Below are positions 28,534 through 39,717 of a DNA stretch of 64,000 bases, piece by piece. The position numbers and the translations under genes are program-made. Under the pieces are notes generated by a model. That model was not told the origin of the DNA. It was given only the letters and a program-made list of their open reading frames with translations, and did no database searches. Each line of letters opens with the position of its first letter. The first letter of the stretch is position 1. The stretch is from Flavobacterium glycines. Its GTDB lineage: Bacteria > Bacteroidota > Bacteroidia > Flavobacteriales > Flavobacteriaceae. Location of the stretch: assembly GCF_900100165.1 (NCBI RefSeq), contig NZ_FNEO01000002.1, positions 124,001 through 188,000 on the forward strand, in the 5' to 3' direction.

Positions 28534-29793
28534 TTATTTTTTTAATGGTAAGACTTCATTCAAACAAGTAATTGCATTCAATGTTCGTGGATACCCCACA
28601 TATGGAATGAGTTGTGTCATCAAATTAATAATGGTTTGTCTGTCGTTGCCAACATTGGCATTGCCTTGAATGTGTCCTTTAATTTGACTTTCGGTTCCCC
28701 CCATAGCAATTAGAAATGAAAGCGTAACCATTTCCCTTGTTTTAACATCCAAACCATTTCTGGTAATATAATCCCCAAAACAATTGGCAGACAAATACTG
28801 TTGAATATGTAATAAATCTTTGGGAGCGTTTTTGTACATATCCTCCACTCTATTACCTATAATTTCCTTTTGTTTTGCCAAACCTTTTTCCATTCTGGTT
28901 TCAGCGGTGGTGGTAGATTGACTTTCTAAAGGCAAGGAAATATTTCTTTCAATAAAAATCTCATTGGTGGCGTTTATAAAATCAATCACTTTAGAAATTC
29001 CCACATAAGGTACTGCCTGATATAGCACTTCTTTGATTGCTGTTGGCGAAATCCCAACATTCAAGGCTGCATTAACAAACATCTTGTATTCAATTAAAGC
29101 CTGACTACCAATAGTGGAAGCCATAATAAGCAACACACGGGTTTTGGTTTCCATTGCATCGTGATTAATGACCTCATCAAAAGCAAAATTATCAAACACT
29201 TCTATCAATTCCGGATCGGTTTCCTTGACTTTTGAAACATAATTAGGCCATAATTCTTCGTGATTCATTATTGCAGCGGGTGTTAAATTATTCTCTACTT
29301 CATACACTGGAACTTTAAAACCATCATATTCTACATCGCTTACAACTTCTAACCATTCCGTTTTATCCTTGTCAAATTCCGGAATAAGGGCAATGTGTCG
29401 CATCAAACTGTTGTGTGAAGCTCCATGCCAATGTTCAACATTTTTTGGAATTTTAATCACATCTCCTTTTTGTATCAATTGAATTGGCTTGCCTTTTTCC
29501 TGATAATAGCCAATACCTTCAATCACAAATAAAATTTGCCCTGATTTATGAGTGTGCCAATTGGTTCTGGATTTGGGTTCGAAAGTTACAGTTCCCATAT
29601 TGATGTTATAACCTTCTTCGGGTTTCACATTCATATTTACCCACACCGTTCCTTTAAAATATGCTGCGGCTGCTGCAATTCCCTTTTCTGTAAATGATGT
29701 CATACTGTTTGATTTTATCTTTTGCTGTGCAACTATTAACTGATTAAATAGTACCGTAAGAAGTATGGCTGTAAAATAGTTGATAATTTTCAT
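28534..29793 (-). CDS. Cupin-carboxymuconolactone decarboxylase-like fusion protein
   Basis: The 419 residues hold three modules. After a signal-like hydrophobic start (MKIINYFTAILLTVLF to VAQ) comes a cupin domain (about 40-145) with metal-ligand pattern HTH and a second HWH. Two AhpD/CMD-like helical domains follow (about 200-295 and 325-415). Both lack the CxxC of AhpD, so peroxidase activity of that type is unlikely. Proteins of this architecture are found beside aldo/keto reductases in many bacteria, but their reaction is not known to me. A second start at MTSFTEKG (residue 31) would give a cytoplasmic form. The 42-bp element at 29850-29891 lies 57 nt upstream. Confidence 0.85.
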   Translation of the reverse strand: MKIINYFTAILLTVLFNQLIVAQQKIKSNSMTSFTEKGIAAAAAYFKGTVWVNMNVKPEEGYNINMGTVTFEPKSRTNWHTHKSGQILFVIEGIGYYQEKGKPIQLIQKGDVIKIPKNVEHWHGASHNSLMRHIALIPEFDKDKTEWLEVVSDVEYDGFKVPVYEVENNLTPAAIMNHEELWPNYVSKVKETDPELIEVFDNFAFDEVINHDAMETKTRVLLIMASTIGSQALIEYKMFVNAALNVGISPTAIKEVLYQAVPYVGISKVIDFINATNEIFIERNISLPLESQSTTTAETRMEKGLAKQKEIIGNRVEDMYKNAPKDLLHIQQYLSANCFGDYITRNGLDVKTREMVTLSFLIAMGGTESQIKGHIQGNANVGNDRQTIINLMTQLIPYVGYPRTLNAITCLNEVLPLKK

Positions 29794-29849
29794 TTTGTGT
29801 TTAGCCTATTATTTCTTTAGCAAAGATCTGATGAATTCACAAATGCAAA

Positions 29850-29891
29850 GTATACAGATTACGGTGTTACTTACCATTTTTACGGATTGAG
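29850..29891. promoter_or_regulatory. 42-bp regulatory element, copy A (upstream of the cupin fusion gene)
   Basis: 32 of 42 bases match the element at 35761-35802 without gaps. Both begin GTATAC. Both contain ATTACGG and, 21 bp later, TTTACNGATT, so each copy has a direct repeat of TTACNG-type half-sites spaced two helix turns. This is the layout expected for an AraC-family operator. The likely binder is the AraC regulator at 35857 or its relative at 30708 (inference). Confidence 0.6.
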
Positions 29892-29913
29892 AATTTGTTC
29901 TTTATTTATTAAA

Positions 29914-29943
29914 CAAAAAAAGCTGAAGTAATTACTCCAGCTT
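29914..29943 (-). terminator. Terminator of the mdaB-like gene
   Basis: On the minus strand GCTGGAGTA pairs with TACTTCAGC (one G-U pair) and is followed by TTTTTTTG. It lies about 25 nt after the stop of the quinone reductase gene. Confidence 0.75.
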
Positions 29944-29965
29944 CCTTAAACAAAAATGATTTCAT

Positions 29966-30571
29966 TTACAATCCAAAAACGTTTTCTAAATGCTTCGGAA
30001 AGTTTTCAAGATCTTTTGCAATATCCTGATTTTTAAAAATATCGAAACAATTATAGTCCGCTACAATTTCAACACCGCAAAAACGATAATTACTGGTTAT
30101 CGGAAGAAAAAGATCAGCTGTGCTTTTTCCTTGCATCAATTGTTGTGCAGGATTATCAAAAGCTTCTGCTGGTGCATTCCAAGTGGCTGAAATCATAAAC
30201 TTTTTACCTTGTAAATGTCCGCCTGTTCCATATTGTTTGGTTGCATCTTCTCTAGTTCTTCCGTCATCCGAAAGAAACTTTTTGCTAAACAAACCGCTAT
30301 TAAAAACTTCGTCCACGTATTTTTTATAAATCCAGGGTGCTCCAAACCAGTTTACAGGAGTTTGTAACATTACAATATCTGCTTCGAGGTGTTTATCGAC
30401 TTCTTCGTCCGGATTGTATCCTTCTTCAATTTTTGTTTCTAAAATTTCAAAATCTTTTGCTTCAAAAAAATCTTTTGCTTTTTGAATAAAGGAATTGTTC
30501 AGTGTTCCTTCTGTCCAATTTGGATAAGTTAAATGGGTATTGATAAGCAATACTTTTTTTGTTTTTTTCAT
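29966..30571 (-). CDS. mdaB: NAD(P)H-dependent flavodoxin-like quinone reductase, MdaB type
   Basis: This 201-residue protein resembles MdaB, an FAD enzyme that reduces quinones in two-electron steps and protects against oxidative stress. Visible features are the N-terminal beta strand and loop LLINTHLTYPNWTEGTLN, and QTPVNWFGAPWIYKKYVDEVF near residues 75-95, both typical of MdaB. The length is normal. It is a single-gene unit with its own terminator, and a 10-nt direct repeat lies upstream at 30623-30654. The neighbouring AraC gene reads towards it. Confidence 0.88.
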   Translation of the reverse strand: MKKTKKVLLINTHLTYPNWTEGTLNNSFIQKAKDFFEAKDFEILETKIEEGYNPDEEVDKHLEADIVMLQTPVNWFGAPWIYKKYVDEVFNSGLFSKKFLSDDGRTREDATKQYGTGGHLQGKKFMISATWNAPAEAFDNPAQQLMQGKSTADLFLPITSNYRFCGVEIVADYNCFDIFKNQDIAKDLENFPKHLENVFGL

Positions 30572-30622
30572 TGTTTGCTGTTCTTAAATGATAAAACAAA
30601 AGTAGCACCTTGCAAAACGACC

Positions 30623-30654
30623 AAAAGAAACAGACTACCAGAAAAAAAGAAACA
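30623..30654. promoter_or_regulatory. Direct repeat upstream of mdaB
   Basis: AAAAGAAACA occurs at 30623-30632 and again at 30645-30654, 22 bp apart. It lies 50-85 nt upstream of the mdaB start and just after the AraC gene ends, so it may be a regulator site. It is AT-rich, so chance is possible. Confidence 0.35.
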
Positions 30655-30707
30655 AATTACGGACAATCCAAAAACGACCTCTTTCGAAGGCGCTGCTGTC
30701 ATTGATT

Positions 30708-31574
30708 TTAAAGTTTAGCAGTAAATTGTGAGCGATATTCTTTGGGACTTAATCCAACTTGTTTCTTGAAGAATTTTGAAAAATAGTTGGGATATTCAAA
30801 CCCCAATTCATAAGCTACTTCTGTGGCATTCATTTGGGTGTTTTGTTCCAATAATTCTTTTGCCTTTTTAATCACAAAATCGTGTATATTTTCAAGAGCC
30901 GATTTTTGAGTAAAATGTTTTACAATGTCACCCAAATAATTGGCTGTTAATCCTAATTTATCAGCAAAATATTGAACATTTGGAAGTTGTTTTACAGGCT
31001 GATTGTAGTAGTCTTTTAAACTTTGCTGAAAACCAGTTATAATCGGATTGTATTCTTTTGGATTGGTAGAAAATTGTCTGTTATAAAAAGCCTCCACCAA
31101 TGAAATCAATACGTTTACATAAGAAAGCAAAACAGCAAAATATTTTTTATCGCTTTCATAATATTTCACCATCAATTGAAAAACAGCACTTATTTCCTGT
31201 ACTTCTTCTTCGGTTAAATGCAAAGCTTCGTGTAGCCCGTAGTCCAGATAAGTTTTGAATAGAAAGCGATTTTCTTCTATTATTTTTTTAGAAAGTTGCA
31301 AATACATACCTGTGTAAGTGGGTTCTACGTCCCAACCGGATGTTGCTGCTAAATTAGGGCTATTAAAAAAAACAGCTGTAATGGGTGCTGAATTTGGCAC
31401 ACTATTATTTTTAACATTGATTTTAATAGAAATTCTATAGAAATCAACCATTACTGGATCTGACTTCAAAAGCATATTAGGAGGATCATAATAGCCCACA
31501 TCAATATCATTGTCCAAAGGTTCAGACAAACCAATGTATGCATTATAAGATTTGAAGTCATTGAATGTTTTCAT
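30708..31574 (-). CDS. AraC family transcriptional regulator
   Basis: The protein has 288 residues. The N-terminal part (1-160) is a sensing domain with weak cupin likeness. The C-terminal 100 residues carry the two helix-turn-helix units, with ATEVAYELGFEYPNYFSKFFKK and SPKEYRSQF. It is related to the regulator at 35857: both share HEALHL, YFADKLGL/YFADCLHL and GDIVK/GDLIK. The pair brackets the aldo/keto reductase island. It lies 73 nt downstream of an aldo/keto reductase gene and may end that operon. Confidence 0.9.
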   Translation of the reverse strand: MKTFNDFKSYNAYIGLSEPLDNDIDVGYYDPPNMLLKSDPVMVDFYRISIKINVKNNSVPNSAPITAVFFNSPNLAATSGWDVEPTYTGMYLQLSKKIIEENRFLFKTYLDYGLHEALHLTEEEVQEISAVFQLMVKYYESDKKYFAVLLSYVNVLISLVEAFYNRQFSTNPKEYNPIITGFQQSLKDYYNQPVKQLPNVQYFADKLGLTANYLGDIVKHFTQKSALENIHDFVIKKAKELLEQNTQMNATEVAYELGFEYPNYFSKFFKKQVGLSPKEYRSQFTAKL

Positions 31575-31647
31575 TTAGTAAAGATATCAATTTTACTTTT
31601 CCTCTAAATTATTGAATCGATGATTGCTCTATACATTTTTTGAATAT

Positions 31648-32631
<984 letters not shown>

Positions 32632-32639
32632 TTAATTTT

Positions 32640-33023
32640 TTAAAATGTAGTTGCAACCGATTTCAGGATAATCCATTTCCCGTTGCGTTTTTCAAGTTGC
32701 ATTGTCTGTTGCAAACGCCAGTTATTTCTTGTCCCCCAAATTCGGGCATCGAGAAGATTCTGACCAACAAATATGGCTTTGTCTCCATCAATTTTTACTG
32801 TAATTTTTACTTCTTTATATGAATAATATTTCATTCGCTCACTTTCGATCTCGGAGAACCATTCCTCTTTTGGCTGCACATATCCAGTAATATGAGTAAG
32901 TGTGAAATTGGCATCTAAAATCTTGTTCATTGCTGCCGTGTTCTTGTCAATCATCAACTGTGTCAGTTGGCGAGTTACATCCAATACTTGCGATTTATCA
33001 TCCTCTATACTATCCATTTTCAT
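32640..33023 (-). CDS. NTF2-like/SnoaL-like protein, cytoplasmic
   Basis: This 127-residue single-domain protein has the cone-shaped NTF2 fold pattern (helix with TQLMIDKNTAAMNKILD, then sheet strands ending WIILKSVATTF). No signal peptide is seen. Members bind or transform small hydrophobic molecules, but no catalytic residue can be named here. It sits between a second NTF2-like gene (31-nt gap) and an aldo/keto reductase (11-nt gap), so co-expression is likely. Confidence 0.8.
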   Translation of the reverse strand: MKMDSIEDDKSQVLDVTRQLTQLMIDKNTAAMNKILDANFTLTHITGYVQPKEEWFSEIESERMKYYSYKEVKITVKIDGDKAIFVGQNLLDARIWGTRNNWRLQQTMQLEKRNGKWIILKSVATTF

Positions 33024-33054
33024 AGTAGTAATAATTGATTATATTTCATTTTTC

Positions 33055-33534
33055 TTATTTCTGAATCTGATGAGTATCTCGAACACTGCTGAATGTTAAA
33101 GCTAATAATTTCCATTCTTTAGCTTGTTTTTGATACGTTTCTGTTACAGTAAATTCAGTCACTACTTCACTTCCTCGAACTATAGCCTCTAGTGTAATTC
33201 GGTTCCATAAAATGGCTGTTTTTCCAAAAAGTTCTACTGCTACATCATGCACTTTAACATTCTTGTACCAAATTCTTCCTGTTTTTATAATATCGAGTTC
33301 CTCGTCTTTTTTCCAAGTACCACTCATGTGAACAAATTTTGATTTGTCATCAAAGAGAAGCTTCAGTTTGTCTACATTTTTATCAGCCATCCATTGCCAT
33401 TTATCTTTAGATAGTTGAATAACTTCCTGCTCAGTAGCTGTGTAACTCTTAGCCGCCGTATTTGTTTTATTTTCTTGAGCAAAGGAATATTGGAAACTTG
33501 CTACAGCTATGAGACTCATGATTAATGTTTTCAT
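33055..33534 (-). CDS. NTF2-like protein, exported
   Basis: This 159-residue protein is related to the next gene but carries a signal peptide (MKTLIMSLIAVASFQYSFAQ). The NTF2-like domain covers about 35-150, with KWQWMADKNVDKLKLLFDD and WKLLALTFSSV. The pair of NTF2-like genes, one exported and one not, mirrors the pair of aldo/keto reductases around them. The function is unknown. Confidence 0.8.
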   Translation of the reverse strand: MKTLIMSLIAVASFQYSFAQENKTNTAAKSYTATEQEVIQLSKDKWQWMADKNVDKLKLLFDDKSKFVHMSGTWKKDEELDIIKTGRIWYKNVKVHDVAVELFGKTAILWNRITLEAIVRGSEVVTEFTVTETYQKQAKEWKLLALTFSSVRDTHQIQK

Positions 33535-33579
33535 TTGGAATAATTTAAAGTTAAATTGTGATTGTAATTTTTAATTTTA

Positions 33580-34728
<1,149 letters not shown>

Positions 34729-34773
34729 AATTATATTTTTAGATAAATGTTTCGGTTAATAGGAACTCTTTAA

Positions 34774-35637
<864 letters not shown>

Positions 35638-35760
35638 TTATTTTTCTGATGAACCTAATAATCCTTCATTCAATGTTGTTACTTGGAAGGTAATTGTTGC
35701 CTATCCATTCTCAATTTCTTTAGAATGGGACAAAGTTCTTCCAATAATCGTTGTTGATTA

Positions 35761-35802
35761 GTATACCTATTACGGATGTTAGTACCATTTTTACTGATTT
35801 AG
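35761..35802. promoter_or_regulatory. 42-bp regulatory element, copy B (between aldo/keto reductase and araC-type gene)
   Basis: This copy matches 32 of 42 bases of the element at 29850-29891. It starts GTATACCTATTACGG and contains TACCATTTTTAC. It ends 34 nt ahead of the TATATTTG box of the AraC gene, a position suited to activation or autoregulation. The divergent reductase starts 136 nt on the other side. Confidence 0.6.
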
Positions 35803-35835
35803 GTAAGCGATATAACTTACTAACAATCTGAGTAG

Positions 35836-35843
35836 TATATTTG
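35836..35843 (+). promoter_or_regulatory. Putative -7 promoter box of the divergent AraC gene
   Basis: TATATTTG fits the Bacteroidota TAnnTTTG consensus exactly and ends 13 nt before the ATG. No clear -33 element is present, but the 42-bp element lies just upstream. Confidence 0.4.
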
Positions 35844-35856
35844 TATTATAAATTTA

Positions 35857-36765
35857 ATGAATACCAAGATGGATACTATTATAAAACTCGAAAAAATTGA
35901 TCAGTACAATAAACTGAAAGGTATTGAAACACTGCATCCTTTAATCAGTGTTTTTGATAATACAGATACCGAAAACCTGCCTAATAATAGCCGTATCCAC
36001 TTTGGTTTATATGCTATATTCTTAAAAGCCGGACACTGTGGAGAGTTAAGATATGGCCGCAACAATTATGATTATGATGAGGGAACTTTGGTTTTTGTTG
36101 CACCAGGGCAAGTTATAGAAGTTAACAATACCGATAATTACAAACCTACAGGATTGGCACTTCTTTTTCATCCAGATTTAATAAAAGGAACAACACTCGG
36201 AAAAAACATGAGTCAGTACTCCTTCTTTTCGTATGATTCGCACGAGGCGCTGCATTTGTCTTTAAAAGAACAACAAATTATAAAAGATTTATTTGGCAAA
36301 TTAGAATATGAACTAGGACAGTCTATTGACAAACACAGTAAAAGTATCATAACCAATAATATTGAGTTGTTGTTGAATTACTGCGTCCGATTTTATGACA
36401 GACAGTTTGTAACCCGTGAGAACATCAATACTGATATTTTATCCAAATTTGAAAACTTATTAAATGATTATTTCGTTTCTGAAAAAGCACAAAATTCAGG
36501 ACTTCCTTCTGTAGGCTACTTTGCAGATTGTTTGCATCTTTCTCCGAATTATTTTGGTGATTTAATCAAAAAAGAAACCGGAAAAACAGCTCAGGAACAC
36601 ATTCAATTGAAATTAATCGATTTGGCCAAAGAACGCATTTTTGACACTGAAAAATCGGTTAGTCAAATAGCCTTTGAACTAGGTTTTAAATATCCGCAAC
36701 ATTTTAATCGAATGTTTAAAAAGAATACCGGCTATACTCCTAATGAATACAGAAGTTTAAACTAG
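35857..36765 (+). CDS. AraC family transcriptional regulator of the reductase island
   Basis: The product has 302 residues: a cupin-like N-terminal sensor (about 45-125, with AGHCGELRYG and VFVAPGQVIE) and a C-terminal AraC DNA-binding domain (about 200-300, SVSQIAFELGFKYPQHFNRMFKK, TPNEYRS). A second ATG four codons in (MDTIIKL) is an equally good start. It diverges from the reductase operon, and its promoter region holds one copy of the 42-bp element. It is therefore the best candidate to bind that element. It is related to the regulator at 30708. Confidence 0.93.
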   Translation: MNTKMDTIIKLEKIDQYNKLKGIETLHPLISVFDNTDTENLPNNSRIHFGLYAIFLKAGHCGELRYGRNNYDYDEGTLVFVAPGQVIEVNNTDNYKPTGLALLFHPDLIKGTTLGKNMSQYSFFSYDSHEALHLSLKEQQIIKDLFGKLEYELGQSIDKHSKSIITNNIELLLNYCVRFYDRQFVTRENINTDILSKFENLLNDYFVSEKAQNSGLPSVGYFADCLHLSPNYFGDLIKKETGKTAQEHIQLKLIDLAKERIFDTEKSVSQIAFELGFKYPQHFNRMFKKNTGYTPNEYRSLN

Positions 36766-36799
36766 TTTTTTTATGAAAATAATTGCTACAAATTTGTAA

Positions 36800-36832
36800 A
36801 AAAAAGAATGCCGTCTCTATTGAAACGGCTTC
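36800..36832. terminator. Shared terminator of the AraC gene and the FAH-family gene
   Basis: GAATGCCGT (36806-36814) pairs with ACGGCTTC (36825-36832) with one bulged base. The minus strand continues into a run of T residues. It lies between converging genes. Confidence 0.75.
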
Positions 36833-36858
36833 TTTATAAAATTATATTTGTGAAATTT

Positions 36859-37713
36859 TTATTTAGAATAAGCTACAGCAACTTGTTTACTTGTACCTAA
36901 GCCTTCTATTCCTAATTCGATAACATCACCTGCTTTTACATAAATAGGATTTGGTTTAATTCCTAAACCAACTCCCGGAGGCGTTCCTGTACTGATAACA
37001 TCACCTGGTAGCAAAGTCATAAACTGACTTAAATAATGTACTAAAAATGGAATTTTAAACACTAAGTTAGAAGTGTTACTGTTTTGGAATTTTTTACCAT
37101 TAACAGACAACCACATTGGAAGATTGTTTACATCGGCAATTTCATCCTGAGTTGCTAAGTAGGGTCCAAGTGGCGCAAAAGTATCACAACCTTTACCTTT
37201 AGCCCATTGTCCTCCCATTTCAATTTGGAAAGCTCTTTCACTATAATCATTTAACAAGCAATAACCCGCTACATAATCTAAAGCTTCAGCTTCTTCAACA
37301 TAACTTGCTTTTTTACCAATAACAAAAGCCAATTCTACTTCCCAGTCTGTTTTTTCACTTCCTTTTGGGATAATTACATTATCATTTGGCCCACACAAAG
37401 AAGTAGTCGATTTGAAGAAAATAATTGGTTCTGTTGGGATTGGTGCATTTGTTTCATGACAGTGATCCACATAATTCAAACCAATGCAAATAATTTTTGA
37501 AGGTCTGGCAACAGCTGAACCCAAACGAACATCAGCAGCAACTTCCGGAAAAGAAGTTCCGCTTTCGATAGCCGCTTTTAATTTTTCTAAGCCATTATTT
37601 TCAAAAAAAGATTCGTTATAATCAGTTACAATCGAAGAAACATCATATCTTTTTTCTCCCACTAAAATTCCTGGTTTTTCGCTGCCTTCTGCTCCAAAAC
37701 GTATTAATTTCAT
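36859..37713 (-). CDS. Fumarylacetoacetate hydrolase family protein, 2,4-diketo-3-deoxy-L-fuconate hydrolase-like
   Basis: This 284-residue enzyme has an N-terminal FAH cap (1-65) and a C-terminal FAH fold. The metal site is seen in WEVELAFVIG (the two Glu residues) and in LNDYSER. The IICIGLNYVDHCHE stretch and STGTPPGVG are typical of the sugar-acid branch that splits 2,4-diketo-3-deoxy acids into pyruvate and lactate. The SDR gene upstream supplies the oxidation step that precedes this in L-fucose or L-rhamnose breakdown. It is not the tyrosine-pathway enzyme, judging by length and context. Confidence 0.9.
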   Translation of the reverse strand: MKLIRFGAEGSEKPGILVGEKRYDVSSIVTDYNESFFENNGLEKLKAAIESGTSFPEVAADVRLGSAVARPSKIICIGLNYVDHCHETNAPIPTEPIIFFKSTTSLCGPNDNVIIPKGSEKTDWEVELAFVIGKKASYVEEAEALDYVAGYCLLNDYSERAFQIEMGGQWAKGKGCDTFAPLGPYLATQDEIADVNNLPMWLSVNGKKFQNSNTSNLVFKIPFLVHYLSQFMTLLPGDVISTGTPPGVGLGIKPNPIYVKAGDVIELGIEGLGTSKQVAVAYSK

Positions 37714-37740
37714 TTCTTTATATTTTAATTTTTATTTTTT

Positions 37741-37800
37741 ACTTCTAAAATTCTGAACTGCTAAGGTACTGAGCTTTTTGCAAAAAACCTTAGCGCCTTT
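37741..37800. repeat. Intergenic palindromic repeat after the SDR gene
   Basis: CTAAGGTACTGAGC and CCTTAGCGCC flank a TTTTTGCAAAAAA core. Short repeats of this kind (jumbled CTTAG / TTTTTTGCAAAAAA words) recur between genes in flavobacterial genomes as far as I recall. It probably also works as a terminator. Confidence 0.45.
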
Positions 37801-38565
37801 TTAGTTATTCAATTTAATAAATCCTCCGTCAATAGGATAATCCGAACCTGTAATAAATCCAGCTTCCTCACTAGCTAAAAACAAAGCAAGTGTTGCAATT
37901 TCTTCCGGTTTACCCATTCTTCCTATAGGTTGTGATTTTGATAATTTATCGAATATTTCAGCCTCATTTCCAGGATAATTTTTAGCAATAAATCCATCCA
38001 CAAATGGTGTATGAACACGTGCAGGAGAAATTGAATTACAACGGATATTCTCGTTGATATAATCTCTGGCAACTGACAATGTCATAGACATCACAGCACC
38101 TTTCGCCGTAGAATACGCAAAACGATCCGAAATCCCTACCCATGAAGCAATAGAAGCCATATTTACAATCGATCCACCTCCCGATTTACGGAATTGAGGA
38201 ATTGAAGCGAACAAACAGTTGTAAACTCCTTTTACATTTACGTCCATAATTCGGTCAAAATCAGCTTCAGGAGTCGTATCCACTTTACCTACGTGAGCAA
38301 TCCCGGCATTGTTAACCAAAATATGGATATTACCAATTTTTTCAAAAGTAGCTACCACCTCATCATGTTTAGCCACATTACAAGCATGAGCAAAAACTTT
38401 CCCTCCTTCGGCAGTAATTTCATCAACGGTAGATTGTGCACTTTCGGCTGTTAATTCTATAATATGAACCTCAGCTCCTTGCTTTGCAAATAACACAGAA
38501 ATAGCTTTTCCAATTCCGCTTCCACCACCTGTTATGATTGCTTTTTTATCTTTTAATGAGAACAT
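37801..38565 (-). CDS. SDR family oxidoreductase, 2-keto-3-deoxy-L-fuconate/rhamnonate dehydrogenase-like
   Basis: This classical short-chain dehydrogenase of 254 residues has TGGGSGIG (12-19), NNAG (85-88), S138, Y151 and K155. The acidic E37 after the second strand favours NAD over NADP. The end FITGSDYPIDGG is typical. With the FAH-family gene 87 nt downstream it would oxidise a 2-keto-3-deoxy sugar acid, which the hydrolase then splits. L-rhamnose from rhamnogalacturonan would be a suitable source in this context (inference). The dehydratase and lactonase of the pathway are not in the window. Confidence 0.88.
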   Translation of the reverse strand: MFSLKDKKAIITGGGSGIGKAISVLFAKQGAEVHIIELTAESAQSTVDEITAEGGKVFAHACNVAKHDEVVATFEKIGNIHILVNNAGIAHVGKVDTTPEADFDRIMDVNVKGVYNCLFASIPQFRKSGGGSIVNMASIASWVGISDRFAYSTAKGAVMSMTLSVARDYINENIRCNSISPARVHTPFVDGFIAKNYPGNEAEIFDKLSKSQPIGRMGKPEEIATLALFLASEEAGFITGSDYPIDGGFIKLNN

Positions 38566-38712
38566 TTTAACGTAGTATTAAATTATTATAAATGATATTT
38601 TATTTTAAAAAGGACAAATTTATAAATAAATGCTTCGTTTTCAATTGATAAAATAGCACTAATTTGTTGTATTTTTTCAAATAAGAATTCAATTCCCTCA
38701 CAACATCTAATC

Positions 38713-38782
38713 CAGTACCTTTTTATTTATCAATTGATTACGACATTTTTACATAGCAAAATATAAAAAAATAAAGGTACTG
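38713..38782. promoter_or_regulatory. Inverted repeat in the SDR-AraC divergent region
   Basis: CAGTACCTTT (38713-38722) and AAAGGTACTG (38773-38782) are perfect 10-bp inverted arms with 50 bp between them. Lying between divergent genes, they may be operator half-sites of the AraC regulator at 38848. Confidence 0.45.
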
Positions 38783-38832
38783 TGCCATAACCCTAAATAA
38801 TAATTCGATTTTATCCTTATCTAATTATTATT

Positions 38833-38840
38833 TATCTTTG
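38833..38840 (+). promoter_or_regulatory. Putative -7 box of the AraC gene, almost touching the start codon
   Basis: TATCTTTG matches TAnnTTTG exactly, with TTTT 20 bp upstream as a weak -33. The ATG follows only 7 nt later, so the transcript would be leaderless or nearly so if this start is right. Confidence 0.4.
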
Positions 38841-38847
38841 AAGCCTG

Positions 38848-39717
38848 ATGAAACTAGAGAGAACTAAAATATCGTCTTACCTAAATAGCGCCATTTCTGT
38901 GCATGCCAGAGAGGAATCTTTCTTTCAGGCACCCTTTCATTCCCATCCCGAATTGGAACTGGTCTACGTAAAAGAAAGTTTTGGCAAAAGAATTATAGGC
39001 AATTCTGTTGATAATTTTGAATCTGGCGACATGGTTTTTCTGGGTTCCGATATTCCCCATGTTTGGTTAAACGATGAGATTTATTATCACAACATCAATA
39101 AGCTTAAAGCTAAAGCCATTGTAGTTTATTTTAACAAAGATATTTTCGGTCCTGCTTTTTACGAATTAAAAGAAGCTCAAAAAATCAACAGTCTTTTTGA
39201 AAAAGCAAAAAAAGGACTTTCCATTAAAGGAAAAACAAACAAACTCATCGCTGAAAAATTAGAACAACTCGTTATCAAACAGGATTTTGAAGTTATTATC
39301 GGACTTTTTGAAATTTTATCTGTTTTATCAGCTACCACTACTGATTTAGATTTCATAAACAGCGAAACCTATTCACCTACTAATGATTCTATTAAAAAAG
39401 ACCGTCTTTCGGACGTTTACCAATACATCAAGGACAATTACAAAAAAGAAATTTCACTGGATGAAGTGGCTCAAATTGCCAATCTGACACCTACTTCTTT
39501 TTGCAGAATGTTCAAATCAAGAACCAAAAAGAATTTTATTGAGTACCTGAACGAAATACGCATTTCAAATGCCTGCAAACACCTTATAGAAACCGATATG
39601 AGTGTTTCGGAAATAGCTTATGAATGTGGATACAAAACCGTTTCTAATTTCAATAAACTATTCAAAAAAAACACGGGAAATACTCCTAAGGAATACAAAA
39701 ACAAAATAGCCCGTTAA
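38848..39717 (+). CDS. AraC family regulator with N-terminal cupin sensor
   Basis: The 289-residue protein has a cupin sensor domain (about 20-100: HSHPELELVYV, ESGDMVFLGSDIPHVW) that normally binds a sugar, and a C-terminal AraC domain (about 190-289: SLDEVAQIANLTPTSFCRMFK, VSEIAYECGYKTVSNFNKLFKK). It diverges from the SDR/FAH pair and probably controls it. Its stop overlaps the stop of the TonB receptor gene tail to tail. A later ATG is possible but would cut the cupin domain. Confidence 0.92.
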   Translation: MKLERTKISSYLNSAISVHAREESFFQAPFHSHPELELVYVKESFGKRIIGNSVDNFESGDMVFLGSDIPHVWLNDEIYYHNINKLKAKAIVVYFNKDIFGPAFYELKEAQKINSLFEKAKKGLSIKGKTNKLIAEKLEQLVIKQDFEVIIGLFEILSVLSATTTDLDFINSETYSPTNDSIKKDRLSDVYQYIKDNYKKEISLDEVAQIANLTPTSFCRMFKSRTKKNFIEYLNEIRISNACKHLIETDMSVSEIAYECGYKTVSNFNKLFKKNTGNTPKEYKNKIAR

